Assembly: GCA_937959115.1 (NCBI GenBank)
Contig: CALGAW010000014.1
Location: 124,001-188,000, forward strand
DNA from: an uncultured Saprospiraceae bacterium
Lineage (GTDB): Bacteria > Bacteroidota > Bacteroidia > Chitinophagales > Saprospiraceae
Direction: 5' to 3'
DNA length: 64,000 nucleotides
The notes beneath the pieces are model-generated. The model had not been told where the DNA came from. It saw only the letters and a list, made by a program, of their open reading frames with translations, and searched no databases. Of this stretch, positions 17,492 through 28,200 are shown piece after piece; positions within the stretch are counted from its first letter, which is position 1, and every line of letters begins with the position of its first letter. The position numbers were made by a program, and so were the translations under genes.

Positions 17492-18924
17492 TTAATTATC
17501 TTATAGAAGTAACCCTTTGCTTGGCAGTATTTTATGGCCTTTACACCTTCCTCTTGAAGAGAGAAACGTTCTTTCAACTCAACCGATATTACTTGTTAGG
17601 TACCTTGCTTGGCGGATTATTGATCCCGTTGCTAGAAATTGCTCCGAGCAATTCATTTGCGCAACAATTTCAACAGGTCATATTGTTACCAGAAGCAACG
17701 ATCACTTCCCAATTTGCTAGCCCAACAGTTGAACCGACTATCGGAGCAACAGTTGACCAGACAACTAGCTTCGGGTGGAGCGATTTCATCCTTGTAATAT
17801 ATGTCTTAGCCCTGTTCGGTATGACCCTTAGATTACTGGCTGGACTTTACCAAATATATCAACTAAAACGCCAGGGAACAGAAATCCCCAAACATAATTA
17901 TACCCGTATTGAAACGACAAAGTCTCATGCACCGTTTTCCTTTTTTCACTATTTGTTTATGAATGAGGATACTAGCTTGAGCAATACAGAACGTAATCAG
18001 ATCATATCCCACGAATTGGCTCATATCAAGGGGCGACATTCCATGGATGTGATACTGGTGGAACTACTATCGGTTTTCCTTTGGTTTCATCCGTTAATAT
18101 TCTTGTACAAACGGTCAATCAAAGAGAACCATGAATACCTGGCAGACCAAGCTGTGATACAGTTTGCAAACAAGCAGCAATATAGTCGACTATTGGTTGA
18201 ACAGGCAATACCTGGTTTACGATTGGCAAATAATTTTAATCATTCACTTTTAAAAAAAAGAATTAAAATGATGTCACTAATTAAATCGAACAACGTTAAT
18301 TTACTTAAATATTTAGTTTGTATTCCAATGCTTGGTATGGTGTTGTTTCTCTTCTCCTGTAAAAAGGATCTACAGGCACAGCTTCAGCAAACAGAAGTAC
18401 AACAAACTGATAATGTAAAGACTGGAGTTTTAGCAGATCCGGAAGCTAAGGCAATACTAGACAACCTCTCAGAAGCTTCAAAAGCAGGTGATACTGATGA
18501 GGCATCAAACAAATGGGTCCAATTTCAGCAACATCTGGCAAAAAATGCTAAGAAAAATGAAAATGGGTATTATACCAATGTAGAAGAAAATCCTATTTTT
18601 CCCGGTTGTGAAGCCAAAAGTATGAATTATGTGGACAAAAGTAAATGTGCAAGTAAGCTGCAACTTGAGTTCATTTATCAGAATATTTCTTATCCTGAGG
18701 AAGCTAAGGAAAGCGGTATCGAAGGAATGGTTTTAATCTCCTTCGTGGTAGATAAGCAAGGCAATACATTTGGACATAAAATCAGCAAAGGTATTGGTGG
18801 AGGTTGCGACAAAGAAGCACTTCGCGTTGCCAAACAAATGCCTAACTGGATTCCTGGAAAACATAAAGGTGAAGCGGTAGACGTGGAAATCACAATGCCG
18901 ATTCGCTTTAAGTTGAATTCTTAG
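17488..18924 (+). CDS. BlaR1-like M56 metallopeptidase with TonB C-terminal domain
   Basis: The 478-residue product has membrane helices in its first 130 residues, then a zinc peptidase M56 domain with HELAH (H175-H179) and the downstream ENHEYLADQAV motif. Another membrane segment lies near residue 280 (YLVCIPMLGMVLFLFSC). The last 85 residues are a TonB C-terminal-like domain (YPEEAKESGIEGMVLISFVV to ITMPIRFKL). In the BlaR1/MecR1 scheme the sensor is activated outside and its cytoplasmic peptidase leads to loss of BlaI. Bacteroidota commonly replace the penicillin-binding sensor with a TonB-like domain, as here, so the signal is unlikely to be a simple beta-lactam. It is cotranscribed with the repressor. 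Confidence 0.9.
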   Translation: MINYLIEVTLCLAVFYGLYTFLLKRETFFQLNRYYLLGTLLGGLLIPLLEIAPSNSFAQQFQQVILLPEATITSQFASPTVEPTIGATVDQTTSFGWSDFILVIYVLALFGMTLRLLAGLYQIYQLKRQGTEIPKHNYTRIETTKSHAPFSFFHYLFMNEDTSLSNTERNQIISHELAHIKGRHSMDVILVELLSVFLWFHPLIFLYKRSIKENHEYLADQAVIQFANKQQYSRLLVEQAIPGLRLANNFNHSLLKKRIKMMSLIKSNNVNLLKYLVCIPMLGMVLFLFSCKKDLQAQLQQTEVQQTDNVKTGVLADPEAKAILDNLSEASKAGDTDEASNKWVQFQQHLAKNAKKNENGYYTNVEENPIFPGCEAKSMNYVDKSKCASKLQLEFIYQNISYPEEAKESGIEGMVLISFVVDKQGNTFGHKISKGIGGGCDKEALRVAKQMPNWIPGKHKGEAVDVEITMPIRFKLNS

Positions 18925-18947
18925 AAATTACTAGTAATTAGTCAATA

Positions 18948-18979
18948 TGCCTCAAGTGCTATGCGCTTGGGGCATTTTT
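18948..18979 (+). terminator. Rho-independent terminator of the BlaI operon
   Basis: TGCCTCAAGTGC (18948-18959) pairs with GCGCTTGGGGCA (18963-18974), using two G-U pairs, and is followed by five T. Confidence 0.85.
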
Positions 18980-19005
18980 GTGTTTACTCAACTCAGATCA
19001 TTTGA

Positions 19006-19209
19006 ATTAAAACCTACAAAACTTGCTTAAATATTCCGCCCATACAGCACGCTGCATTCCTTTATAAAATCAGAGATGTACCTGTTAAAAAATGGTTAGG
19101 AAAAGGATTAAAGAAATCTGACATCTCCAAAACTTACCAAGGTCTTGGAGACCTAACAGGTTATGAAAAAGGTGTCAGTTTTGAAAACGTTCTAACGTAT
19201 GTCGTTTGA
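19006..19209 (+). pseudogene. Probable gene remnant, about 67 codons
   Basis: In the 714-bp space after the BlaI operon one frame reads as coding-like protein (AAFLYKIRDVPVKKWLGKGL then SDISKTYQGLGDLTGYEKG) and ends in TGA at 19207-19209. It opens after a TGA at 19003 and has no ATG, so it looks like the 3' end of a lost gene. The family was not recognised. The rest of the space holds a palindromic repeat (19369) and a minus-strand terminator (19419). Confidence 0.35.
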
Positions 19210-19368
19210 TATATTCACTACCTGAAAATTATTATCGTTGAAGTAATGTCCGCTATTGCATGATCTGAAAAAGCCAACCACCTAATCAACACTACCTGCA
19301 TTATTCAAAATTCAACCTTAGCAATCTACTTACAACAAACTAAGAATCATAGAAGTAGCAAGTAACTC

Positions 19369-19390
19369 GTAAGGGCGAATTGCAATTCGT
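19369..19390. repeat. Short dispersed palindromic repeat, copy 1
   Basis: The core GCGAATTGCAATTCG is a near-perfect palindrome. Twenty bases of this site recur in inverted orientation at 31126-31147. Two copies in 64 kb suggest a repeat family spread in the genome. Confidence 0.6.
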
Positions 19391-19418
19391 AACACGCTTT
19401 AAAACTTCAATCATCTAC

Positions 19419-19452
19419 AAAAAAATAGAGCGATGAACATTTTCATCACTCT
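19419..19452 (-). terminator. Minus-strand Rho-independent terminator
   Basis: AGAGCGATGAA (19427-19437) pairs with TTCATCACTCT (19442-19452), one mismatch, loop CATT. Seven A on the plus strand (19419-19425) give the T tail on the minus strand. It would end the transcript from 20781, leaving a 3' untranslated part of about 190 nt. Confidence 0.65.
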
Positions 19453-19638
19453 AATCAGTAAAACAACTAGTATAAAACTAATTAACAAACGCCTTTTTCT
19501 TTAGTGGGCTAACGGTTTTTTTGTTTTGTGCTTAGACCTCTCGGTAAAATTGGTAGCTGATCTGTTCGTTAAACCAGCTACCGGTATTGAACTTTTGTTA
19601 GTCATTAAAATGGTTAATAGTGGATTGAGCGTAGTTTC

Positions 19639-20781
19639 TTATTTTGCCATCTTGACAAATCTTCTAGCTTTCGTTCTCCAGTTCTCGCTTTTAATCTGAA
19701 CGAAGTAAGTGCCAGCTGCTAGCTTGTCTGAGCTAAAGTCAAGTGTATTCGGACCTTCTTCTATATTTATCGTTTCAACGGAAACGTTTCTTCCAAGTGC
19801 ATCTGTTATAAGTATCTGAGCATTTTCAACTGCAATCTCTGTGTGGAATTTGATGTAAACTGGTCCAGTTGCTACAGGATTCGGGTAAACTTCTGCCATT
19901 GTGAAAGATTCGTCTGCCGCATAACATGAAGACGTTACAAGTATTGTTTCGAAAGTAGTCTCTGTGCCGTCAAAATCAACTTGCTTAAGTCTGTAATAAT
20001 TGCTAGATGAGATTCTGTTATCTGTGTAGCTGTAATCGATTGACTCGTAACTGGTACCTGCTCCATTTACTGTAGCAATTACTTCAAATGTTTTGCCATC
20101 ATAACTTCTTTCGATTTGGAAGTGTTTATTGTTTTCTTCAGTAGCAGTTGTCCAATCAAGAACGACTTTGCAATCTCCTTCAGTAGCGTCAAAGCTTGCT
20201 AATTCGATTGGAAGCGCGCGACATATTGGGTCAGGGCAAGTAGAGTTGTTTAAGTATAACATTTCATCAACTTCAAACAAGTTTCCACCAAACTTTTCAC
20301 CAATGAATGTAGGAGGAAACATTGCTGGACTGTGATCATGCCATATTAAATCAAGACATTCTGTATAATCAATAATATCAAATGAAATTCGACCAATTGT
20401 TAACCAGGTTGTGCTTACCGCAACACCAGTTCCTCCTGCTAAAACAACATTGTAAGAGGCAACTGTGTCAATTGATCCGTTTAAGTTATGTGGATCATAT
20501 AAACTCGTTCCGATAAAGCCTTCTAAAGATGCTGAATCAATTGCCATAGAACCGACAGCGACTGCCTCTCTATTATATGAGAATCTGTAATTTTGATCTG
20601 CGATATTAAATTCACCTCCTGCGTTATTTGCTCTTACATCAATATTCACGTAGATTTTATCATTATCACAATCCACTTCATGCATATCGAATCTAACATC
20701 ATATTCACCATCTTGAGCAACAGCGAATATAGTTAAGAAAGTAAAGAAGAAAGTAAGTAAAGCGTAAGTAAAATTTTTCAT
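19639..20781 (-). CDS. Secreted protein with T9SS type A sorting domain
   Basis: The 380-residue product starts with a signal peptide (MKNFTYALLTFFFTFLTIFA). The first half resembles a cohesin-like or adhesin beta sandwich (VRFDMHEVDC to LIWHDHSPAM). The second part has a fibronectin III-like domain of the kind usual before sorting signals (LDWTTATEENNKHFQIERS). The last 80 residues are a type A T9SS C-terminal domain: EVYPNPVATGPVYIKF, ALGRNVS, LAAGTYFVQI and a basic end. The protein would cross the outer membrane by the type IX system and be attached to the surface or released. The ligand is unknown. Confidence 0.88.
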   Translation of the reverse strand: MKNFTYALLTFFFTFLTIFAVAQDGEYDVRFDMHEVDCDNDKIYVNIDVRANNAGGEFNIADQNYRFSYNREAVAVGSMAIDSASLEGFIGTSLYDPHNLNGSIDTVASYNVVLAGGTGVAVSTTWLTIGRISFDIIDYTECLDLIWHDHSPAMFPPTFIGEKFGGNLFEVDEMLYLNNSTCPDPICRALPIELASFDATEGDCKVVLDWTTATEENNKHFQIERSYDGKTFEVIATVNGAGTSYESIDYSYTDNRISSSNYYRLKQVDFDGTETTFETILVTSSCYAADESFTMAEVYPNPVATGPVYIKFHTEIAVENAQILITDALGRNVSVETINIEEGPNTLDFSSDKLAAGTYFVQIKSENWRTKARRFVKMAK

Positions 20782-21414
20782 GACTAGTTATTATTTTTTA
20801 AAAGTGTTTGTTGGTTACAGTTGCAAGATGAAGGAAATAATCATGTCACGCAAGTAGGAAACGATCAAGTCAATATTTTTTATAAGGTTTTGTGACTTGA
20901 CAATCAATTAATTAAATAATATTATATACAAAACCAACCTACTGTTTTTTTGAAATTGAATGCAATAGTCTTAACGTACAAAACGTGACCTTTTTTTATA
21001 GAAAAACTCAGAACATACTGCTTAAAACAAGACTAAACAGGCATAAACTGTTACTATTCAATTTGATTTAAAAAAGGCTAATTTTATTAAAAAAAAGCCA
21101 TTTTATGTCACATATTTACCAAAATTAGAATAACACCAATTTTAATTTGACTTAAAATGGATCAACTTTAGTGAAATCAATTAGATGTATAAAAAATGAA
21201 TAAAACAGGATAGTATGCTGAAACGTGACGTCAAAATAGCCCCAAAAAAGGCTAAAAAAATTTTAATTTTTATTTGTGGTATGAAAACAAACCTTAATGC
21301 GTATAGGTGTTTTACTTACAAATGATGATTTAAAGTTCTTTTTTCTCTCCAAATTGGACTTCAATAGCCTCAAAATTCTGTGTTGTCCAACAAAATATTT
21401 CATACATTTACTGA
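20782..21414. other. AT-rich divergent intergenic region
   Basis: This 633-bp stretch between divergent genes has no convincing frame or RNA gene. TACATTTA (21404-21411) near its right end resembles a -7 box but lies almost against the next ATG. Confidence 0.5.
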
Positions 21415-21957
21415 ATGGAACCATACATCTCCATTACTAAAAAATGGATTCAGGCATTCGTAATCGATCTAAAGCTTTGCCCTTTTGCAGCAAAACCGTT
21501 TAAACAAGACCGTATTCACTATAGAGTTACACTAGCAAGAAGTATCGACCTTTTACTTGAAGACTTTGTGAAAGAATTAAAGCAGCTCGTGCAAACGCCT
21601 CCAGAAAGTCTAGAAACGACCTTACTCATCCACCCCTTCATGGGTTTATCCCTTTCTGCTTACCTAGATATCGTTGAAATCGCCAATCAAACCATAGAAA
21701 TCTGTGAATTAGAAGGTATTGTTCAAGTGGCCGGCTTTCATCCAGAATACCAGTTTGAAGATTCAAAATCCGAAGATGCTTCCAACTTCACCAACAGATC
21801 CCCCTATCCCATGCTTCACCTGCTCCGAGAAGATTCTGTGAGCCAAGCAGTTGACACCTATCCTGATGTTGAGCAAATCCCTAACAACAACATCATTACG
21901 TTACTCACCTTAGGAGAAGAAGAAGTAAAGGAACGTTGGAGAGACTTGTTTGAATAA
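21415..21957 (+). CDS. DUF1415 family protein
   Basis: The 180-residue product has the DUF1415 hallmarks: LKLCPFAAKPF near the N-terminus and VQVAGFHPEYQFED near residue 103, ending in helices with RWRDLFE-like sequence. The family is found in many Proteobacteria and Bacteroidota; its biochemical role is not known. It has no signal peptide and should be cytoplasmic. It is read toward, but not coupled to, the UbiB-family gene 222 bp downstream. Confidence 0.85.
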   Translation: MEPYISITKKWIQAFVIDLKLCPFAAKPFKQDRIHYRVTLARSIDLLLEDFVKELKQLVQTPPESLETTLLIHPFMGLSLSAYLDIVEIANQTIEICELEGIVQVAGFHPEYQFEDSKSEDASNFTNRSPYPMLHLLREDSVSQAVDTYPDVEQIPNNNIITLLTLGEEEVKERWRDLFE

Positions 21958-22166
21958 CATGTGAAGAGGAAAAATTTTTAATTTCTAGGAAGAACTAGAA
22001 GCTTTAATTGAATAATAATAATTCTATACAATTTTACAAAAACCACAAGAACTTAACTGATCAATCCAAAGATCTAGCTACACCTTTAATCAACTAACAA
22101 TCAAACTCCTACCGACACAAAACCACAATTCATTCGTAATAATTAATCATTAATCATTAAAATAAT

Positions 22167-22174
22167 TACTTTTG
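22167..22174 (+). promoter_or_regulatory. -7 promoter element (TAnnTTTG)
   Basis: TACTTTTG is an exact match to the Bacteroidota -7 consensus. It ends 6 bp before the ATG of the UbiB-family gene, so transcription would begin at or very near the start codon. No clear TTTG -33 box was found at the expected distance. Confidence 0.4.
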
Positions 22175-22179
22175 TAAAT

Positions 22180-23868
22180 ATGATATTCTCACAGGAAATG
22201 AAAGAAATTAACAGAGGATCTGAAATCATTCAAACCCTTCTAAAATATGGGTTTGAAGATTTTGCGAATAACTCACCTGTGAAAATCCTCATCCCTAAAG
22301 GAAAACGAATCGGCTGGCAAAAAGATGAAAAACTGCTCGTCAAACACTCCCGATGGGAGCTCATTCGAATGCTTCTAGAAGAACTAGGACCAACATTTGT
22401 AAAACTCGGCCAAGTCCTTAGCAACCGAAATGACATTCTCCCAGATGAGCTAATCAACGAATTCGAAAAACTACAATCCAATGTTTCTGCATTCGAGTAC
22501 ACCACCGTCAAAGAAATTGTAGAAGCAGAACTAGGACAAACCATAGAACAACAGTTCCAACATTTCAATAAAAAACCGCTTGCTAGCGCCTCCATCGGAC
22601 AAGTACACAAGGCCGTTCTTAAAGAAGGAGGAGACCTTGTAGTCGTAAAAGTACAACGTCCAGGTATCCGTAAAACGATTGAAACTGATCTTGCAATCCT
22701 AAAACGAATTGTCAATCAAGGAGAGGACTATCTCGAAAAGAAATACGGCATCACCAATGCCATTGAATTCGTTCATGAGTTTGAACGAACCATGCAAAAG
22801 GAGCTAAGATATACGGCAGAAGCGCGTAACATCAAGCAGTTCAGAGAATACTACAAAGAGGACGAAAACTTTTACATACCAAAAGTCTACAAGGAACACA
22901 GCACTGACAAAATCATCACCCTTGAATATTGCAGTGGCTGCAAGATTACAGATGTAAAAACCCTCGAAGAATGGGGCATCGACCCACATGAGATCGCAGA
23001 AATTGGAATGAACATCTACATGAAACAGATCTTCGAACACGGTTACTTCCATGCAGACCCACACCCTGGTAATATCATCGTCAAACAAGATGGAACGGTA
23101 TGCCTCATCGACTTCGGAATGGTCGGCAGGCTTATGAAACGAGACAAAAACGCCTTCGCCTGGTCACTCATTAGCATGGCTAGGCAAGATGCCCGCTCCA
23201 TGGCACGCCACTTCAGAAAACTGTCGACACAAGACAACATCACCAATGAAAAGGCATTTGAAGCAGACCTAAACGAAATCATTGAAGACTACGGTATGCT
23301 TGATGTTTCCGAAACCAATATCGCGGAACTCGGAATGCGTTTGCAGAAGGTAATCCACAAGTATCAAATGCGTGTTCCGCCTAGTCTTTTTTTGCTTCTA
23401 CGTGCATTAGCTATGCTAGAAGGAATTGGAAAAACGATACACCCAAATTTCAACACATACGACTACGTAAAACCTTACGGAAAAAAGCTTTTAAAAGAAG
23501 TGTTCTCTACAGAAAATATGATGGAAGAAATGGGATATCGCGTCAGCCAATTCGATTACTTTGTGCGTAATTTCCCCTATGATGTCAAAGAAATCCTTGG
23601 AAGCCTAAGACGAGGCAAACTCAATGTAGACATCAATCATCAAGGATACATTCCCGTTCTTGACAAATTCAATAACGCTGCCAATCGAATGATTTTAGCG
23701 ATGTTAATCGTTGGACTCATGCTTAGTTCCTCTATTATAATGATGGCTGATTTGCCCGATTCTGCCAAGACTTCCTATGGCATTCCTACCCTAAGTTCCA
23801 TTGGTTTCCTCCTAGCAGGTGCCCTGTCGCTTTTCCTTTTCTTTAAAATGTTTAGGAGTAAAAAATAG
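22180..23868 (+). CDS. UbiB/ABC1/AarF-family protein kinase-like protein
   Basis: The 562-residue product has the family-specific KxGQ motif (KLGQ, residues 75-78), the A-rich loop (ASASIGQVHKA), the catalytic-loop motif HADPHPGN (from H291) and the DFG motif at D311. Two membrane helices close the C-terminus (MILAMLIVGLMLSSSIIMM and SIGFLLAGALSLFLFF). UbiB proteins are atypical kinases/ATPases that support isoprenoid quinone (here presumably menaquinone) synthesis or lipid handling at the membrane. The next gene starts 5 bp later, so the two form an operon. Confidence 0.9.
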   Translation: MIFSQEMKEINRGSEIIQTLLKYGFEDFANNSPVKILIPKGKRIGWQKDEKLLVKHSRWELIRMLLEELGPTFVKLGQVLSNRNDILPDELINEFEKLQSNVSAFEYTTVKEIVEAELGQTIEQQFQHFNKKPLASASIGQVHKAVLKEGGDLVVVKVQRPGIRKTIETDLAILKRIVNQGEDYLEKKYGITNAIEFVHEFERTMQKELRYTAEARNIKQFREYYKEDENFYIPKVYKEHSTDKIITLEYCSGCKITDVKTLEEWGIDPHEIAEIGMNIYMKQIFEHGYFHADPHPGNIIVKQDGTVCLIDFGMVGRLMKRDKNAFAWSLISMARQDARSMARHFRKLSTQDNITNEKAFEADLNEIIEDYGMLDVSETNIAELGMRLQKVIHKYQMRVPPSLFLLLRALAMLEGIGKTIHPNFNTYDYVKPYGKKLLKEVFSTENMMEEMGYRVSQFDYFVRNFPYDVKEILGSLRRGKLNVDINHQGYIPVLDKFNNAANRMILAMLIVGLMLSSSIIMMADLPDSAKTSYGIPTLSSIGFLLAGALSLFLFFKMFRSKK

Positions 23869-23873
23869 ACTCC

Positions 23874-24968
23874 ATGACGACAGACCTTACCAAAAAAGAA
23901 TCAACTGAAGTTGCAAAACAGAAAACAGTGCTTGTTGCTGCGCTTAACTGGGGTTTAGGTCATGCGACGCGCTGTATGCCCATTATCAATTGCTTGATGG
24001 AGAAGGGCGCAACAGTCATCCTTGCTTCTGATGGACACTCTTTTGAGTTACTTCGTCGTGAATATAGAGATCTAACTGTACTAGAAATGCCTGGATATCT
24101 GATCACCTACCAGTCCGCGAGCATGATCAAAAACATTGCTCCTCAGATCACAACAATTCTTAGTACGATAGGCAAGGAAAAAAAATGGCTACAGCAGGTG
24201 ATTCATGACTATGAGATTGATGCCGTTATATCAGACAATCGATATGGCCTGTTTAATCCATCAGTGCCTTGTATTTTCTTGACCCATCAGATCAACATTA
24301 TTCTTCCAGATGCAATCTCGAGTCTGGTCAATTTCCAAAACAGGCGCTACATCAAGAAGTTCACAGAATGTTGGATTCCCGATTTTGAAGGGACACCCAA
24401 TCTAAGTGGTAAGCTATCCCATAAAATCAAAATTAAAAACCCTAAATATATTGGTCCAGTGTCTCGCCTAGAGCCTGTTGAGGTGGAGAAGCGTTATCGA
24501 GCAGCCATTATCCTGTCTGGCCCTGAGCCGCAGCGTACAATGCTTGAGGACATCATCTTAGCTCAAATAAGCGATGATCTTGGCAACTTCATTCTGATCC
24601 GTGGAGTTCCACTGATGCCAGGTACGATTACGCACCCTAATGTGGAGACGCGTAACTTTGCTACTGCAAGCGAATTGTCTGAAATCATTGGCGCTAGTGA
24701 AGTGGTTATCTCACGTTCTGGCTATAGTACAGTGATGGATCTGGTCAAGCTTGGAGCACATGCCATTTTTATTCCTACGCCAGGACAGACAGAACAGGAG
24801 TTTCTTGGTACTGAGTTTCATGCTGCTGGGCAGTTTTACTGTTGTTCTCAAGACGAATTTGATTTGGAAGTGGCACTGAAAGCTGTTAAAGGGTTTACTG
24901 GTTTTCAGTTGGAAGGTCAGCCTGATTTGCTAGATGAGGCCGTGCAGGGCTTGCTGGATCAGTTATAA
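23874..24968 (+). CDS. MurG-like glycosyltransferase (GT-B fold)
   Basis: This 364-residue product begins with a short polar leader and then the GT-B start motif VLVAALNWGLGHATRCMPII, the usual nucleotide-sugar glycosyltransferase N-terminus. The C-terminal half has the donor-site pattern VVISRSGYSTVMDLVKLGAH and IFIPTPGQTEQEFLG, as in family 28 (MurG) enzymes, where the last segment faces UDP-sugar. It should act at the cytoplasmic face of the membrane. The substrate is unknown. It is 5 bp from the UbiB-family gene and is probably expressed with it; a link to envelope lipid or glycolipid synthesis is inferred from that. Confidence 0.8.
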   Translation: MTTDLTKKESTEVAKQKTVLVAALNWGLGHATRCMPIINCLMEKGATVILASDGHSFELLRREYRDLTVLEMPGYLITYQSASMIKNIAPQITTILSTIGKEKKWLQQVIHDYEIDAVISDNRYGLFNPSVPCIFLTHQINIILPDAISSLVNFQNRRYIKKFTECWIPDFEGTPNLSGKLSHKIKIKNPKYIGPVSRLEPVEVEKRYRAAIILSGPEPQRTMLEDIILAQISDDLGNFILIRGVPLMPGTITHPNVETRNFATASELSEIIGASEVVISRSGYSTVMDLVKLGAHAIFIPTPGQTEQEFLGTEFHAAGQFYCCSQDEFDLEVALKAVKGFTGFQLEGQPDLLDEAVQGLLDQL

Positions 24969-25209
24969 AAATCGGATACTGCAATTCATCTAATATTACA
25001 ATGGACTTAATATTAATTGTCATGAAACTCCTTTCTATAATCCAGACCGCTTCTTTAGATAAAACAAACCTGATCGTGTAAACCTTATTACCGTTGATTC
25101 TCAGCCAGTTTTTGTTAATTGTTTATTAATATTCCAATATGGTGTAAATTTATTTGATATTCCTTAATATAATCCCTAAATTACCTATTGATTTACCATT
25201 CGCACAATC

Positions 25210-28200
25210 ATGCAAGACAAGAAGAAATCCGACAAAGAAAACATGAAGGTCAATTTCCTTTCCGTTGCTGAACAAGAAGAAAAGCAAGAGGAATTTGGTA
25301 CACAAAGTCTTGCCCCACCTGAACTTTCTATCGGAAGTTCAATGTCCCAAGAAAAGGAGGAGGAAGAACACATTCAAGAAAAACAGATAGCAGGGAATCG
25401 ATTTGGAGATGGTGATGAGATTGGAGATGGAGGAGAATCGGGAGGATCTTCTATTGGAGCTGGTGGAGCTGCTTCTGGTGGCATAGGCGCTGGTGCCTTT
25501 CAACTAAAACGAGATAACGCTTCTGACGTTGTGCAACAGAAAAGCATACAAAATCAAGAAAAACCAACAGAGAGTTACCAGTTAAAATCAGCAGGTGAAA
25601 GACATACAGATACGACAGCTCCTCCCTCTGAACCATATCAACTTAAATCAAATTCCTCTTCGTCTAACAAACTCCCTGATGATGTAAGAGGTAAGATGGA
25701 GAATGCCTTCCAATATGATTTTTCAAATGTAGATATTCAGAAAAATTCTTCTGAGGCTAAGCGAATGGGAGCTCTTGCCTTTGCAAAAGGTAATGAAGTC
25801 CACTTTGCCCCTGGCCAGTTTGAACCATACACTCCAAAAGGACAAGAGTTAATTGGTCATGAATTAACACATATAGTACAACAAAGTGAAAACAGGGTAA
25901 AACCAACCGTTCAAGCAAAAGGTGTCGCCATAAACGATGACAAAGGATTAGAGAGAGAAGCAGACGAAATGGGCAAAAAAGTTGCTCAACAATCTACTGG
26001 GAATAACAGCAACGCATCAAAAGGAAACCTGTCGAATAATTTAAATGAAACCGTTCAAAGAAAAGAGGTCGTTCAAATGAACATGCCTGTTGAACAAAGT
26101 GGTGGCGCAGAAGGCAATGAGCAAGAAGTCCCCGATTCCCCTGACAATAGTGCTTTAGGTGGCGTTGAGACTACAATCCAGGAGCCACCAAGAGAAGTAA
26201 TCCCAGAAAAGGGCGACGAGGAAATACAAGGTACAGAAGAATTAAAAGAAACCCCTCAGGAAGAAAACCCTGAATTACCTGGCTCTCCTGACGATCAGCC
26301 CAATGATGGACAGAACGAGAAGAAACCAGCACTCGATAAAAAATCAGCCAAACCCAAGGTGGAAGGTGCAGGTAATGGTCAACAACTCCTTGGCAATTCA
26401 GTTAAAAATGCAGAGAAACTAGGTGATTCTGATATTACCTTTAAAGAGATAACGCTAGAATCGCTAAAAGGTGAAACGCCCGTTCAACTGAAAACAGAAA
26501 CTGAAGAAAGTATACTTGCCGAAATCAACGAAAAGAAAAGACAGTCAGAAGAAATTGCGAATCAATTCTTTAGTGAAGCGCCTGCAACAGCTACTGGTCT
26601 CTCGTCTATCTCCGGAATTATAAATTCCAGAATTCAGGGTGCTGTAGCCAGTGCAAGAGAACTAATCTCATCCGCTGTCACGAATCAAGTTGAAAAAATA
26701 AAAGCGAAAGCAGCCGCTGTAAAAGAAAATGCCAAAGCAAAAGCTGAAGCAGCTAAATCAAATATTGAGTCCACCTACGATGAACTCATCGAACAAATAA
26801 AAACAGATACTGAGCAGAAGAGAACAGAGCTAGAAGAAGCCGTAGAGGAAATTACTCAAGCACTTAGTGAGGCAAAAGTAGCAGAGACGGAAGTCATCAA
26901 TGGCATTTACCAAGAGGGTGATATTGCATATAGAGAAGCAGGTGTTACCGTCGGTGATGAGGCTGTTGCAATAGGTGCAGATAGAGCTGCAAACTATCGA
27001 AGTCAAAAAATAAACCGAAGAGATAGCTGGAAAGACGGACACCTCACCGATAGAAGATGTGAAGCTAGAGCGAAAGCTGCTGAACAGGTTGCAGATTCCT
27101 ATAAAACAGGGCTTATAGACGAAGCAAACAAACAAGCAGATGAAGCCCAAAAAGGATTACCGAAGGACTTAGAAGTACTTGCAACTGTTGAAAGTGAATC
27201 GCTAGAAATACTAAAAGCCAGTTTAGAAACGGCTGTGGAAAGCCTAACCACTCAAGAAACTGCGGCAATTGATGCTGCTAATGAAGCAAAAACCAACCTT
27301 ATTGATGCTTTAGAAGAGGCAACACAAAACACTATCCAAGCTGTAGAAGAATTAGAAGCTGACCAAGTTTCAAATGTCCAACAAACAGGTGAAGAACAAG
27401 CCGCTAGTTTCGCAAATGCTGGTCAGAAAACAATCGGTAGCCTTTGCACTAAACTTGCTCAATCTGTTGATGGCCTAACGAAAGGTCTAGCTGACTTACA
27501 AACTCAACTAGCTGGAGCCGAAACGCCAGATCCAGAAGCCTTAAAAGAGGCACTCGATCAATCGAGAGCAGAGCTTGAAAGCAACGCAGAACAAATAAAA
27601 AGCCAATTTGAAAGTTCCATTTCCAGTGCTGTATCAGGCTTACTTGATGGTGCAGGAAAAACAGTAGAAGCCATAAATAAAGTAGGACAACAAACGGTTG
27701 AAACATTAACTGAAATAGAAGGAAAATTCGAAGAAACAGTCCAAGCCATTGAAGACAAGGCTGAATCTGTAGCTAACGAAATGCTTGAAGGCCATACAAC
27801 AGTTCTTGAAGAAATTGGAGAATCCGCAATCACCAACTTTGAGGCAATCCTCACTGCTGCTGAAGAGCAGTATATCATGGTGAGTGATAATGTGCAAAAA
27901 GCGTTTGACGAAGCCGTTCCTGCGTTCGCAGATGCATTGAGAGGCTGCTTCCCTGACATGGAGGCACTAATAAACGAAAAAGCGGAAGAAGCTGCTTCTA
28001 AAGAGCAACCTGCTTGGAAGAGTGTTCTTAAATGGGTTTTGATTATTGTAATCATTATTGTGGTTGCACTCGTTCTAGGGCCTTTTGTTATTGGTGCCGT
28101 CGGTGCAGCGGCTGGAGCACTCGGTGCTAGTGCCGCTGTTGCTGGGGCGCTAGGTGCTATTATCGGAGGAGCGATTGTAGGGGCAATTTCTAGTGCGGCA

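Noticed and set aside
25858-25872. HELTH in DUF4157 as proof of an active metalloprotease
   Set aside because: The HExxH is part of the conserved eCIS_core domain; a third zinc ligand and activity cannot be shown from the sequence.
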